A stretch of DNA of 64,000 nt, taken from NCBI GenBank assembly GCA_029245955.1, contig JAQWOH010000019.1, positions 124,001 to 188,000 on the forward strand. The letters are read 5' to 3'. This DNA is from Fuerstiella sp. (GTDB taxonomy: Bacteria; Planctomycetota; Planctomycetia; Planctomycetales; Planctomycetaceae). The notes beneath the pieces were generated by a model. That model searched no databases and was not told where the DNA came from. It saw only the letters and a program-made list of their open reading frames with translations. Shown here in pieces: positions 17,080 through 25,833 of the stretch (position 1 is its first letter; each line of letters begins with the position of its first letter). The position numbers were made by a program, and so were the translations under genes.

Positions 17080-19428
17080 ATGGCTGACAACGTTTCAACA
17101 GATGAAGTGCGCAATGACAATCCTGGTGCCTGTCCATTCGACACGTTCGAAGTGCCAACCTCGCAGATTGTTCTTGAACCACTTGCCACAATGTCGTCCG
17201 AAAATGTGACGGTACCGGGCAACGAGGCGGTTGCAGCCGGACCCGTCGTCGCAGCGGAACTTGTCGTTGCTGCGGAACCTGTCGTTGCTGCGAAACCTGT
17301 CGTTGCTGCGGAACCCGTCGTTGCTGCGGAACCCGTCGTTGCTGCGGAACCTGTCGTTGCTGCGGAACCCGTCGTTGCTGCGGAACCCGTCGTTGCAGCG
17401 GAACCTGTCGTTGCAGCGGAACCCGTCGTTGCTGCGGAACCCGTCGTTGCTGCGGAACCCGTCGTCGCTGCGGAACCCGTCGTTGCAGCGGAACCCGTCG
17501 TTGCAGCGGAACCCGTCGTCGCTGCGGAACCGACGGCTGTTGTCAAACGCGGTGACAAAACCAGTTCGCCTTCTGAAGCAAACCCTCGCACGCCGGCGTT
17601 CCGAGATCTGCCGCTGAGCGACGATGTGCAAAGAGCCGTGCAGTCCTCGGGCTACGAAACACCGACCGCCATTCAGGCTGAAATCATTCCCTTCATGCTG
17701 GACGGCCGCGACGTTTTAGCTCAGTCACAGACAGGCACAGGCAAGACGGCAGCCTTTGCATTGCCGATCCTGTCGCGTATCGAAATCAGTCGGCGCAAGC
17801 CGCAGGTTCTGGTACTCGCACCAACTCGCGAACTGGCAATTCAGGTCGCGGAATCTTTTTCAACGTACGCCGCACACGTTTCAGGATTCACCGTCGCGTC
17901 GATCTACGGTGGAACAGACTACCAACCGCAACTTCAGCAATTGCGACGCGGAGCACAAGTTGTTGTCGGCACGCCGGGCCGTGTCATCGACCACATCAAA
18001 CGCAGGACACTCGACCTCAGCGGCATTGAATGTCTGGTACTGGATGAGGCCGATGAAATGCTGAACATGGGCTTCCTGGACGACGTTCAGTTCGTACTTG
18101 AGCAAACTCCCGCCGAACGGCAGGTGGCTTTGTTTTCAGCGACTCTGCCAGCGCCGATTCGCAGTATTGCTCAGCAGTATCTGAACGACCCGGCCAGGAT
18201 CACCATCAAGAAGAAGACTATGACGGCCGATTCGATTCGCCAGCGAGCGTTGTTCGTCGCTCCACGTGACAAGGTTGACGTACTGACACGGATCCTGGAA
18301 GCGGAAGAATCTGATGGCGTTATCGTCTTCACAAAGACCAGAGAAGCGACGGTAACTGTTGCCGAGCAGTTGAAGAAACACGGTCTGTCCGCCGTTGCCC
18401 TCAATGGCGACATGCCGCAGAAAGTTCGCGAAAGAACGATTTCGCAGCTCAAGACGGGACAACTGAACATTCTGGTGGCGACTGATGTGGCCGCACGTGG
18501 ACTGGATGTAAGTCGGGTCAGTCACGTTTTCAATTACGATCTTCCTCAGGACAGCGAATCGTACATTCACCGCATCGGTCGCACCGGCCGAGCAGGGCGC
18601 AAGGGGGAAGCGGTTATCTTTCTGACGAACGGTCAGCGTCACAAGCTGCGGATAATCGAACGAACAACGAAGCAGCCCATCGAAGTTGTGCAGCCGCCGA
18701 CGGCCGACGACATCAATGCGATGAGAATTGTTCGGTTTAAACAACGTATTACCGACATGACGGCCGGTCAGGACCTCACGGTGTTCAAGGAGCTGATTGC
18801 GGAATACGCCGAGGAATCGGGCAAACCAATGGAAATGATTGCTGCGGCGCTGGCACAGATCGGTCAGGACGGTCGTCCGTTCCTGATGAAGGATCGACCC
18901 CGACGGAACGAGCCCTTCCGCGATAAAAGGAATGACGAACGAGGCGGCCGTGATCGCTTTGAACGCAACGGTTCCGGAAAATTCAATGACCGTCCCCGTC
19001 GAAATGAAAGAAATGGCGGTCGTCAGGCCGGTCCTCCTCAGCAGGGTATGGACCGCTATCGCATAGAAGTTGGACGGGACGATGGCGTCAAACCGGGAAA
19101 TATCGTGGGAGCGGTTGCCAATGAAGGCGGCATCGATGGCGAACACATCGGCCCGATCAATATCCATGATTCCTACAGCACGATCGATCTTCCTGAAGGT
19201 ATGCCCCGCGACATTTTTCAGACGCTGCAACAGACTCGCGTGGCCGGCAAGCAATTGCGTTTAAGCCGCGCCACTGCGGAAAACTACGGTTCAGGCCTCC
19301 GCCAGGGCAACGGACATCGAAATGGGAGTGCGGGCAGAAACGGCAAGCCGCGCACTAATCGCTCAGGCGGCAGGAATTTTGGTGGCGGCAAAGGCAAGAA
19401 ACGGAAGCCCGCCAAGCCGCGCAGTTAG
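17080..19428 (+). CDS. deaD: DEAD-box ATP-dependent RNA helicase, CsdA/DeaD type, with N-terminal repeat tail
   Basis: A 782-aa RNA helicase. Residues about 56-151 are sixteen copies of a six-residue unit VVAAEP (variants EL and KP). The Q motif follows (FRDLPLSDDV...TAIQAEIIP, from about 174), then AQSQTGTGKT (214-223), PTRELA, TPGR, DEAD (322-325), SAT and HRIGRTGR (497-504). After an Arg/Asn/Gly-rich linker the C-terminus has a DbpA/CsdA RNA-binding domain (about 660-733: YRIEVGRDDGVKPGNIVGA... IGPINIHDSYSTIDLP), and a basic Gly-rich tail. CsdA-type helicases assist ribosome assembly and mRNA unwinding, notably in cold. The Ala/Val/Pro/Glu tail is acidic and likely extended. It has a long leader and is monocistronic. 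Confidence 0.95.
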   Translation: MADNVSTDEVRNDNPGACPFDTFEVPTSQIVLEPLATMSSENVTVPGNEAVAAGPVVAAELVVAAEPVVAAKPVVAAEPVVAAEPVVAAEPVVAAEPVVAAEPVVAAEPVVAAEPVVAAEPVVAAEPVVAAEPVVAAEPVVAAEPVVAAEPTAVVKRGDKTSSPSEANPRTPAFRDLPLSDDVQRAVQSSGYETPTAIQAEIIPFMLDGRDVLAQSQTGTGKTAAFALPILSRIEISRRKPQVLVLAPTRELAIQVAESFSTYAAHVSGFTVASIYGGTDYQPQLQQLRRGAQVVVGTPGRVIDHIKRRTLDLSGIECLVLDEADEMLNMGFLDDVQFVLEQTPAERQVALFSATLPAPIRSIAQQYLNDPARITIKKKTMTADSIRQRALFVAPRDKVDVLTRILEAEESDGVIVFTKTREATVTVAEQLKKHGLSAVALNGDMPQKVRERTISQLKTGQLNILVATDVAARGLDVSRVSHVFNYDLPQDSESYIHRIGRTGRAGRKGEAVIFLTNGQRHKLRIIERTTKQPIEVVQPPTADDINAMRIVRFKQRITDMTAGQDLTVFKELIAEYAEESGKPMEMIAAALAQIGQDGRPFLMKDRPRRNEPFRDKRNDERGGRDRFERNGSGKFNDRPRRNERNGGRQAGPPQQGMDRYRIEVGRDDGVKPGNIVGAVANEGGIDGEHIGPINIHDSYSTIDLPEGMPRDIFQTLQQTRVAGKQLRLSRATAENYGSGLRQGNGHRNGSAGRNGKPRTNRSGGRNFGGGKGKKRKPAKPRS
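17245..17532 (+). repeat. Minisatellite: 16 tandem 18-bp units inside deaD
   Basis: Exactly 288 bases, 16 units of 18 bp with consensus GTCGTTGCTGCGGAACCC. Units differ only at a few third positions (GTT/GTC, GCT/GCA, CCC/CCT) plus two coding changes (CTT in unit 1, AAA in unit 3). The unit length is a multiple of three, so copy-number change would alter protein length without a frameshift. The repeat also keeps frames open on both strands, which explains long spurious frames here. Confidence 0.95.
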
Positions 19429-19562
19429 ATCGTCTCACTGAGCTGATCCGCATTCGAGCGTTCAATTGACAGCCACAATTGCTAACAGTGTTTTATGCTG
19501 CAGTCAGGTCGGAGTACGCCGCCCGGTGGGCAATGCCGTGAAACGAAAGAATCGTTGCTGCT

Positions 19563-20324
19563 CTACGGCAAAGGAGTCGCTGACGCGGTGATTCTTCGGT
19601 CTTTGCTGAGTGTTCCGATCCAGGGTACGGAGTCCGTCTTTGCGGCTGTCGCGATATCATGATCGTACCCGAGTTCGATCAAATTGCGCCCGCCACGGGA
19701 TCGTCGCAGAGCGGCCTCCAGCATTTCTAAGGCATCATCTGCGGATTCCTGACGCCAATGACTGATTGCCATTTGGGCCGAATCCTCCGCCTGGAATCTC
19801 TCAGCGGAAGATTCCAGCAGTTGCTGCACCAAAGCCCCGGCGAACAGAATGTCTTCTCCCGTAATCTGCCCGTTCGTACCGGCACACACAATGTGGACAG
19901 GAAGCCTGGAACAACACAACCGATCCACGACGGCTGACAGATTCACGAACGCACCAATCAGGACTTCGTCCGCCTTTTCAGCGCGGAGAAGTGCCCGAGT
20001 CCCGTTGGTCGTGGTGAATCCGATCGACCTGTCGCGAACAGTATTCGGTTCGTAGTCAGCCGGCGAGTTACTCAGATCAAAGCCATCGATCCGAACACCG
20101 CTACGTTCGCCTCCCAGCAGGCACGTGCCTGCGGGCAGATCGTTTCTGATGTCAAGGGCCTGTTCAACTGTACCACAAGGAATTACGCAGTCGGCTCCAT
20201 TCGCCAGAGCATGAGTGATAGTTGTAGTTGCACGAAGAATATCGACCACTACTGCAATGCCGCCCACCAGCTCATCCGGTTCAAAACATGTCGGCAGAGG
20301 ATGGACTGAAATCAGACGTGACAT
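19563..20324 (-). CDS. comB: 2-phosphosulfolactate phosphatase family protein (ComB)
   Basis: About 253 aa. Family hallmarks are VVDILRATTTITHALANGA near the N-terminus (conserved Asp and Arg), LLGGERSGVRIDGFDLSNSP in the middle and IGFTTTNGTRALL, all diagnostic of the ComB fold. The ATG at 20324 has GGAAG five bases upstream; the frame extends 33 residues further without homology. ComB hydrolyses 2-phosphosulfolactate to sulfolactate, a step of coenzyme M synthesis in archaea, and homologues are widespread in bacteria that lack coenzyme M, where the role is unclear. No comA, comC or sulfolactate genes are adjacent. It lies downstream of the heme-binding gene on the same strand, 135 bases apart. 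Confidence 0.9.
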   Translation of the reverse strand: MSRLISVHPLPTCFEPDELVGGIAVVVDILRATTTITHALANGADCVIPCGTVEQALDIRNDLPAGTCLLGGERSGVRIDGFDLSNSPADYEPNTVRDRSIGFTTTNGTRALLRAEKADEVLIGAFVNLSAVVDRLCCSRLPVHIVCAGTNGQITGEDILFAGALVQQLLESSAERFQAEDSAQMAISHWRQESADDALEMLEAALRRSRGGRNLIELGYDHDIATAAKTDSVPWIGTLSKDRRITASATPLP

Positions 20325-20458
20325 AGAGCTTCCGCAGTTTGAAAACTTGTAAGAACAAAGCACAATTTCAGGCTTAGTCTGACGGGGAATAATTACAGTG
20401 GATCTGCCGCAGAATTTCGGCACGAAGCCTGACTCACCCCGCTCGGACTCGGAACCCG

Positions 20459-23400
20459 CTATCGGTCTGAGGCGCTAATCCCGCCGGACGCTGAAATCAG
20501 ATACTCCAGCAGGTCTGCGACTTCACCGGCAGTTAATGTCGACAGCAGCCCCTTTGGCATGGGCGACACCTTGGAAAATTCATGGGCCTCAATTCCCACC
20601 TTGGCTATCTCAACCGTCTTTGCAGGCGCAAGAGGATCGGTTGCGATTCTGAGTATCGGTGATCGATAGTCTCCGCTGTCGACCACGCGCCCAACAATTG
20701 TTTGTCCGGCGGCAGTCACAACTTGAACGTTACGGTATTTTTCGGCGACTACAGCAGATGGATCAAGAACAGACTTCAGAATGTCACGGTTGCTGAATCG
20801 ACTACCAACGGATGTCAGATCGGGCCCCACGACACTTCCATCATTCCGGACTCGGTGACAGCGTCGACATTGCGCGGCAGCAAACAGCTGCCGGCCTCGC
20901 TCTGCATCGGCAGCGTGCTGATCAACAGCACCCAGCAGTTCATCAATATCGGTGACATCCCAGTCACGAACGTGGGGACGTTCAATTGTTGCCCGGTTAT
21001 CTGCACCGCTCTCATGACGTTTGACCAGATCACCCAGTCTGTCTCGTTCACTGTCGGTCAGAGCCTCAACGGCCCCCTGACGAATTCGCTGCAGAAATCC
21101 GGGCATGCCATCCCCGCCGATCGCATTTCTCTCCAGGTCGTCAAGCGTTTCAAAGAACAAAACCCGGTCCTTGTATTGCCATCCGGTAGTGGTCTTGTGC
21201 AGAAAAAACAGATATCGCATCCTGTCTTTCTGGGCGGTCGCTGCCCTAAGCAGCTTAACGACGTCCGCATTGGCAGCCACGCCATCCATTCGCATGACCA
21301 GACGACTGAGTTTTTCCGCAATACCGTGCCCTGTACCCAGAGGCCCGATCCGCTGAAATCGAAGTTCAGCTTCTTCTGATAACCAGTTTACAAAACGCGC
21401 CTGAGCACGAGTCAACACGGGGGATGGCACATGTGTCGTGTCGTCCAGGCACAGAGAATAGGCGTGCAGAATGCTGAGTTTCGCAAAGACAGAAAGCTTG
21501 TCTGTCGACAGCATGTTGAGCGCTGAAAGAATGGCGGCAAAATCACGGGCCTCAGAACCACGTGCAAGGGCAAGCAGCGAAATGGCGGCTGTCGCTGCAC
21601 CTGATTCGCGCAAAGCACGGTTCCGCCACTGATCGATATCCTGATGCTCCAGGGCCACTCGTGCAGCATAACAGATCGAAGGATCCGGACTGGACAGATG
21701 CGGCCAGATTTCGGCCACAGCGTCCCGATCTTCGGAACGAATATGCCGGCGTTCCAGCTGACGCCGCAGCTTTCTTTGACGCACGGAAAAAGAGTTTCGG
21801 GCGATCTCGTGGGGCGTCGCCTGGTGAGACAACGTGGACTCGCCAACCCATCGCACTCGATACAGAGACGATTCCGTATTACGACCGCCGGTAATCAGAT
21901 ACATAGCCCCATCAGGCCCGAACGTCACGTCAGTGACATTCAGGGGACGTCCCTTCAGAAATGTTTCGCTGCAACTGAAGTATCCGGCTCCCCGTGGATA
22001 CAGATGACAGGCCACCACACGTCCATACGCCCAGTCCAGAATAAACAGGGCGTCCCGCCACGGAGCGGGAAAGTTACTCGTCCGCCCAAACTGAACTGCG
22101 GTTGGTGACCCCTTGCCGATGGTCACGGTGGGTAAAGCATTATCGGCGTGATCGAGTTCATAGGGTGGCCACTGATTCGTCAGGCCTCTCCAGCCGAAGT
22201 CAGCTCCCGACACGATATGATCCAGCCGCGTCGGTCGGTACCACGGTGCTCCCATATCGAATTCGGCATCCGCGTCGTACGTAAACAGCTCTCCGTCTTC
22301 GTTGAAATCGATGCCATAGGGATTTCTCAGCCCGGTCGCCACCAGCTCCCAGTACTCTCCATTTCTGTCGGTGCGAACCACATGTCCCTGCTTCTGAGGA
22401 TGGTCCAGCCGGCCGTCGCGATACGGCGATGTCCTGTCCTCAAGATCCGTCAGCGGCAGATCGACAGAATCTCCGTGAATACTGTAAATCAAGCCATCCG
22501 GACCGAGTGCCAGATCGTTGCGGCCGTGTCCCGCTCCGCCCGAAAATTTACGCAGCAACTTCACTTCATCGAACTGATCATCTCCGTTCGAATCGCGAAG
22601 TCGATAGAACCCCTTTGAATTGTTGGCATTGGCAAACAAACAATCATGCGCATACAGCAATCCGCGACATTCCAGCAACGTATTGTTTATGTTCTCAAAG
22701 AGTCCGGGCTTACCATCCTCCGTCAGCGTCATTCGCAGCAGACCTTTGTCTTCCCGGCTGATAGTCAGCCGCCCCTGAGGGTCAAATGCGAGGCTGATCC
22801 ACGACCCTTCATCCAGCTGAGCTTTTCGAAGCAGTTCAACGTCGAACCCGGGCGGCGCAGTGACGTGAACATCAGCGGCAGCAGTGCTGTCGCTCTGAGC
22901 GCGCTTCCACTGAGTATAATCGTCAAAGGCCGTGATCCTGGTGAAACGAGGGTCTTTACGAATTCGATCCGACATCTTGCCGAAGCTAACGGCCGGTGAC
23001 CAGGCGACGTCACGCGGCGCAGAATCAGCAGTGGCGATATTATCAACTTTCGTCAGCCATGACGCATTGGTGACGATGGAATTCATTGTCACACCCTCCG
23101 TCGTAATCTGCAGGTTCAGTGCGATCGCGGACGGACCGTCGGTCCCCTGGGCGCAGACACGGACAGTGTTATCGTGGCGTCGCAGAAAACTCGTGATATC
23201 CAGATCCAGGTGTGGGCCGAAGGCATCCAATTCTGCAACCACATCGCCGTTCAACAGGACGGAGCAGGCCGCGAAGTCTGCAGAGAGTCGCAGTCGAGCC
23301 TCGCTGAATGCGGTCGGTACGCGGAAGACATGGCTCAGGACAACGTGTTGCCGGCCATCCCTGCCGTTACTTGCCCAGATCCACTCCGGAACCTCATCTG

Positions 23401-23506
23401 CGGTCAGATCTGCAGGTTGGTTTTTTTCCTGAAAAGCGCTGACCGAATGCGCCGATGTAACAACCAGCAGCGATGTTATCAGCATTCTCATAGATAGGTC
23501 CGGCAT
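20459..23506 (-). CDS. PVC-type heme-binding beta-propeller protein
   Basis: An exported protein of about 1015 aa. After the signal peptide (LITSLLVVTSAHSVSAF) there is a galactose-binding-like beta domain (VFRVPTAFSEARLRLSADF...SVLLNGDVVAEL), then a six-bladed propeller of the 'membrane-bound dehydrogenase' type starting PPGFDVELLRKAQ, with repeated G-x-D-G-x-L/I-Y elements such as LGPDGLIYSIHGD and FGPDGAMYLITGG. HEAT-like helices follow, and the C-terminal cytochrome-like domain has CRRCH at about 880-884 with GPDLTSVGSRF and a Met in SPMPKGL as possible axial ligand. This is the TIGR02603-like planctomycete heme domain. The start could also be the ATG at 23491. Probably an outer-surface oxidoreductase; substrate unknown. 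Confidence 0.9.
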   Translation of the reverse strand: MPDLSMRMLITSLLVVTSAHSVSAFQEKNQPADLTADEVPEWIWASNGRDGRQHVVLSHVFRVPTAFSEARLRLSADFAACSVLLNGDVVAELDAFGPHLDLDITSFLRRHDNTVRVCAQGTDGPSAIALNLQITTEGVTMNSIVTNASWLTKVDNIATADSAPRDVAWSPAVSFGKMSDRIRKDPRFTRITAFDDYTQWKRAQSDSTAAADVHVTAPPGFDVELLRKAQLDEGSWISLAFDPQGRLTISREDKGLLRMTLTEDGKPGLFENINNTLLECRGLLYAHDCLFANANNSKGFYRLRDSNGDDQFDEVKLLRKFSGGAGHGRNDLALGPDGLIYSIHGDSVDLPLTDLEDRTSPYRDGRLDHPQKQGHVVRTDRNGEYWELVATGLRNPYGIDFNEDGELFTYDADAEFDMGAPWYRPTRLDHIVSGADFGWRGLTNQWPPYELDHADNALPTVTIGKGSPTAVQFGRTSNFPAPWRDALFILDWAYGRVVACHLYPRGAGYFSCSETFLKGRPLNVTDVTFGPDGAMYLITGGRNTESSLYRVRWVGESTLSHQATPHEIARNSFSVRQRKLRRQLERRHIRSEDRDAVAEIWPHLSSPDPSICYAARVALEHQDIDQWRNRALRESGAATAAISLLALARGSEARDFAAILSALNMLSTDKLSVFAKLSILHAYSLCLDDTTHVPSPVLTRAQARFVNWLSEEAELRFQRIGPLGTGHGIAEKLSRLVMRMDGVAANADVVKLLRAATAQKDRMRYLFFLHKTTTGWQYKDRVLFFETLDDLERNAIGGDGMPGFLQRIRQGAVEALTDSERDRLGDLVKRHESGADNRATIERPHVRDWDVTDIDELLGAVDQHAADAERGRQLFAAAQCRRCHRVRNDGSVVGPDLTSVGSRFSNRDILKSVLDPSAVVAEKYRNVQVVTAAGQTIVGRVVDSGDYRSPILRIATDPLAPAKTVEIAKVGIEAHEFSKVSPMPKGLLSTLTAGEVADLLEYLISASGGISASDR

Positions 23507-23708
23507 GTACGTTTTGGGGGGCAAGGTGTGTTGTCCTGATCGTAACAATAATAATGTGTGGGTCGCAGCCTCTACAGGTCGTTAACATCGATTTGGCGGT
23601 TCCGGCACCGGATTGAAAAATCTCTGGTAAAGCGTTTTGCGGGACAGGGCATCGCGCACTATATTCATTGCTGCTTCTGGTTTTGCCAATCGGTTAAGAG
23701 TTCGCAAC

Positions 23709-24371
23709 ATGTGGCGACAGGTTCTGAAATTGTCCGCGAGTCCTCGGATACTGCTGCGAAGTGTACTCGCCCTGGATGATTCGCCGCATTCCATCGCGCT
23801 GGGTACTTCAATCGGCATTTTCGTCGGCTTGACTCCCTCTGTCGGCATCCAGACCATCCTGATTGTTGCGCTGGCACTGATTTTCCGCCGGCTTGTCTAC
23901 TTCAATGTTACGGCAGCGATGCTGTCAACGTATGTGTCCAACCCGCTGACCACGGTGCCGATGTACTATTTCTGGTACCGACTGGGGACATGGTTTGTCC
24001 CTGGCAATGCCACTGTTGATCAGTTCGAAGCAATTCTTGATTTCGAAGGACTCGCAGGCTGGTGGCAGGCGACGTGTTCACTTGCAGTCCAGGTCGGAAT
24101 GCCCATGCTGATCGGCTCACTACTGATCGCTCCGATTGGGTCAGTCATCGCATATCCCCTGACGCGTTATCTGGTGCGATGGTTTCGCCGCACAAACACA
24201 CACGATTCGGGAGATCAGGGTTCGTCGAACAGCGTCGGTGGGCGTGTCGATGAGGCTCACGGGGCCACGACCGGGAATACTGGCGAGACTGAAGACTCCA
24301 GCCCTGCCACCGACACGACTGACGCTCCTCGCGCGGCCGTGCATTCGGATTCCTTCGTCGCCTCACCCTGA
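23709..24371 (+). CDS. DUF2062 domain-containing membrane protein
   Basis: About 220 aa with the DUF2062 pattern: a short amphipathic start, HSIALGTSIGIFVGLTPSVGIQT (conserved G-x-x-x-G-x-F and P-x-x-G-x-Q), then three to four membrane helices including VTAAMLSTYVSNPLTTVPMYYFWYRLG with the conserved N-P-x-T. The last about 60 residues are a polar, Asp/Thr/Ser-rich tail of low complexity. ATG 23709 is preceded by AAGAG; a frame upstream of it lacks support. DUF2062 proteins have no established function and often sit beside glycosyltransferases or acyltransferases; an acyltransferase begins 205 bases downstream. Confidence 0.85.
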   Translation: MWRQVLKLSASPRILLRSVLALDDSPHSIALGTSIGIFVGLTPSVGIQTILIVALALIFRRLVYFNVTAAMLSTYVSNPLTTVPMYYFWYRLGTWFVPGNATVDQFEAILDFEGLAGWWQATCSLAVQVGMPMLIGSLLIAPIGSVIAYPLTRYLVRWFRRTNTHDSGDQGSSNSVGGRVDEAHGATTGNTGETEDSSPATDTTDAPRAAVHSDSFVASP

Positions 24372-24576
24372 CGCCAGACGACGTCCTAGTGACCCGATTC
24401 CATCTTAACCAGACGGGTGTGGGTGATCAACGGGCACCTCGGAGCCCACTGACTGCGCGAACGTTCATGACCGGTCCCTGGCAACTTCCTGCAAAATGCG
24501 GTTAAACTTTACAGAGTTGCCATCGCGTCAAACCAGATTCTGGCCGGGCATTGAGACGTTTCGGAGACAGACACAG

Positions 24577-25833
24577 ATGCCGCCCTTGATCGTCACGGAT
24601 TCCAGTTACGAATTTGTTCCACCGCACCAGGGAAGAATCTGGCCACGACTGCTTTCCCGATTTTCAACCCGAATGATCAGGACTCGATACGGTGTCCATT
24701 CGGTCGAGATTCGTGATCAGCAAAAGCTGGCCACTCTGCTGGCAGACGGTCATGGAATTGTGCTGGCACCAAATCATTGTCGCATGGCTGATGCGATGGT
24801 ACTGCAAAGTCTGTCACAGTCGCTGCATCAACCGTTTTTCATCATGGCCAGTTCACATCTGTTTCGAGGCAACCGGCTAATAAAATGGGCGCTTCGTCGG
24901 ATCGGGGCGTTCAGCGTTTACCGCGAAGGCGCTGACCGGAAAGCGGTGGAAACAGCTGTCGATATCATTGTTCAGAACAAACGCCCCCTGGTCCTTTTTC
25001 CGGAAGGTGCTCTCAGTCATGCCAACGATCGCCTGAACGCACTGATGGAAGGAGTGTCCTTTATCGCGCGGACAGCAGCCAGGAAGAGACAGAAGGCAGA
25101 CGGCGACAGCAAGAGCGTCTGCATCGTTCCAGTCGCAATTCGCTACCTGTTTCAGGGAGATCTTGTCACTGCAGCAGGCCCCATACTGGCCGACATTGAA
25201 CGACGATTGTCATGGCGTACTCAGGACAACATGCCTATTGTCGAACGCGTTTACAAGGTCGGCAATGCACTACTGGGCCTGAAGGAAACCGAGTATCTTG
25301 GCGGGCCTCGTCCCGGTCATATTGCTGACCGCTTACAGGCACTGATCGATGCGCTCCTGCTGCCTCTGGAACACGAATGGCTGAAGAGTCGCAATGACGA
25401 TTCCGTCATTAATCGCGTCAAAAAACTCCGACAGGCCGTTGTGCCGGGCATGATTTGTGAAGACGAACCAGCCACGGAACGAACCCCACTGCCCTCGGAA
25501 GAACTCGACCGTCGGTGGCGGCAGTTACAGGACATGCAGTTTGCTCAGGCTCTGAGCCTGTATCCCCGCGAGTACATCGCGTCCAGACCGACAGTGGATC
25601 GCATTCTGGAAACCGTCGAACGAATGGCGGAAAACCTTTCGGGAAAAGAACAGGTCAGCCCCCCCCTGAAGGCCATTATTCAGGTCGGTGATCCGATTCC
25701 CGTCGCCGCCAAACGTGAACGCGGAACCGACGGGGACCCCGTGCTGAATCAACTGGAAGCCAGCCTGAGCGACATGCTGAACAGCCTGTCCCGGGAGTCG
25801 ACACTCTGCTCTGATCACCAGGCCGCCTCATGA
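24577..25833 (+). CDS. Lysophospholipid acyltransferase family protein (PlsC-like)
   Basis: A glycerolipid acyltransferase domain in about 418 aa. The catalytic HX4D motif appears as NHCRMAD (His about 67, Asp about 72) and the phosphate-binding motif as FPEGALS (about 141-144), with the acyl-acceptor block FRGNRLIKWALRRIGAFSVYREG between them. The C-terminal about 180 residues (a helical, charged extension) are beyond the typical PlsC length. I prefer ATG 24577, with GGAG about ten bases upstream; ATG 24496 is the alternative. Its last four bases ATGA overlap the start of the next gene, an MFS transporter, so the two are translationally coupled. Acyl transfer to lysophosphatidic acid or another lysophospholipid is inferred. 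Confidence 0.85.
   Translation: MPPLIVTDSSYEFVPPHQGRIWPRLLSRFSTRMIRTRYGVHSVEIRDQQKLATLLADGHGIVLAPNHCRMADAMVLQSLSQSLHQPFFIMASSHLFRGNRLIKWALRRIGAFSVYREGADRKAVETAVDIIVQNKRPLVLFPEGALSHANDRLNALMEGVSFIARTAARKRQKADGDSKSVCIVPVAIRYLFQGDLVTAAGPILADIERRLSWRTQDNMPIVERVYKVGNALLGLKETEYLGGPRPGHIADRLQALIDALLLPLEHEWLKSRNDDSVINRVKKLRQAVVPGMICEDEPATERTPLPSEELDRRWRQLQDMQFAQALSLYPREYIASRPTVDRILETVERMAENLSGKEQVSPPLKAIIQVGDPIPVAAKRERGTDGDPVLNQLEASLSDMLNSLSRESTLCSDHQAAS

Noticed and set aside
17245..17532. Possible CRISPR array
   Set aside because: Units are contiguous 18-bp copies with no unique spacers, inside a coding sequence.
17058..17631. Three repetitive open frames across the 18-bp repeats on both strands
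   Set aside because: A repeat unit of 18 bp without stop codons keeps all frames open. The helicase frame is the coding one because it continues into the conserved core.
18136..19254. 372-residue open frame antisense to the helicase
   Set aside because: Antisense shadow of deaD; no ribosome site or protein features.
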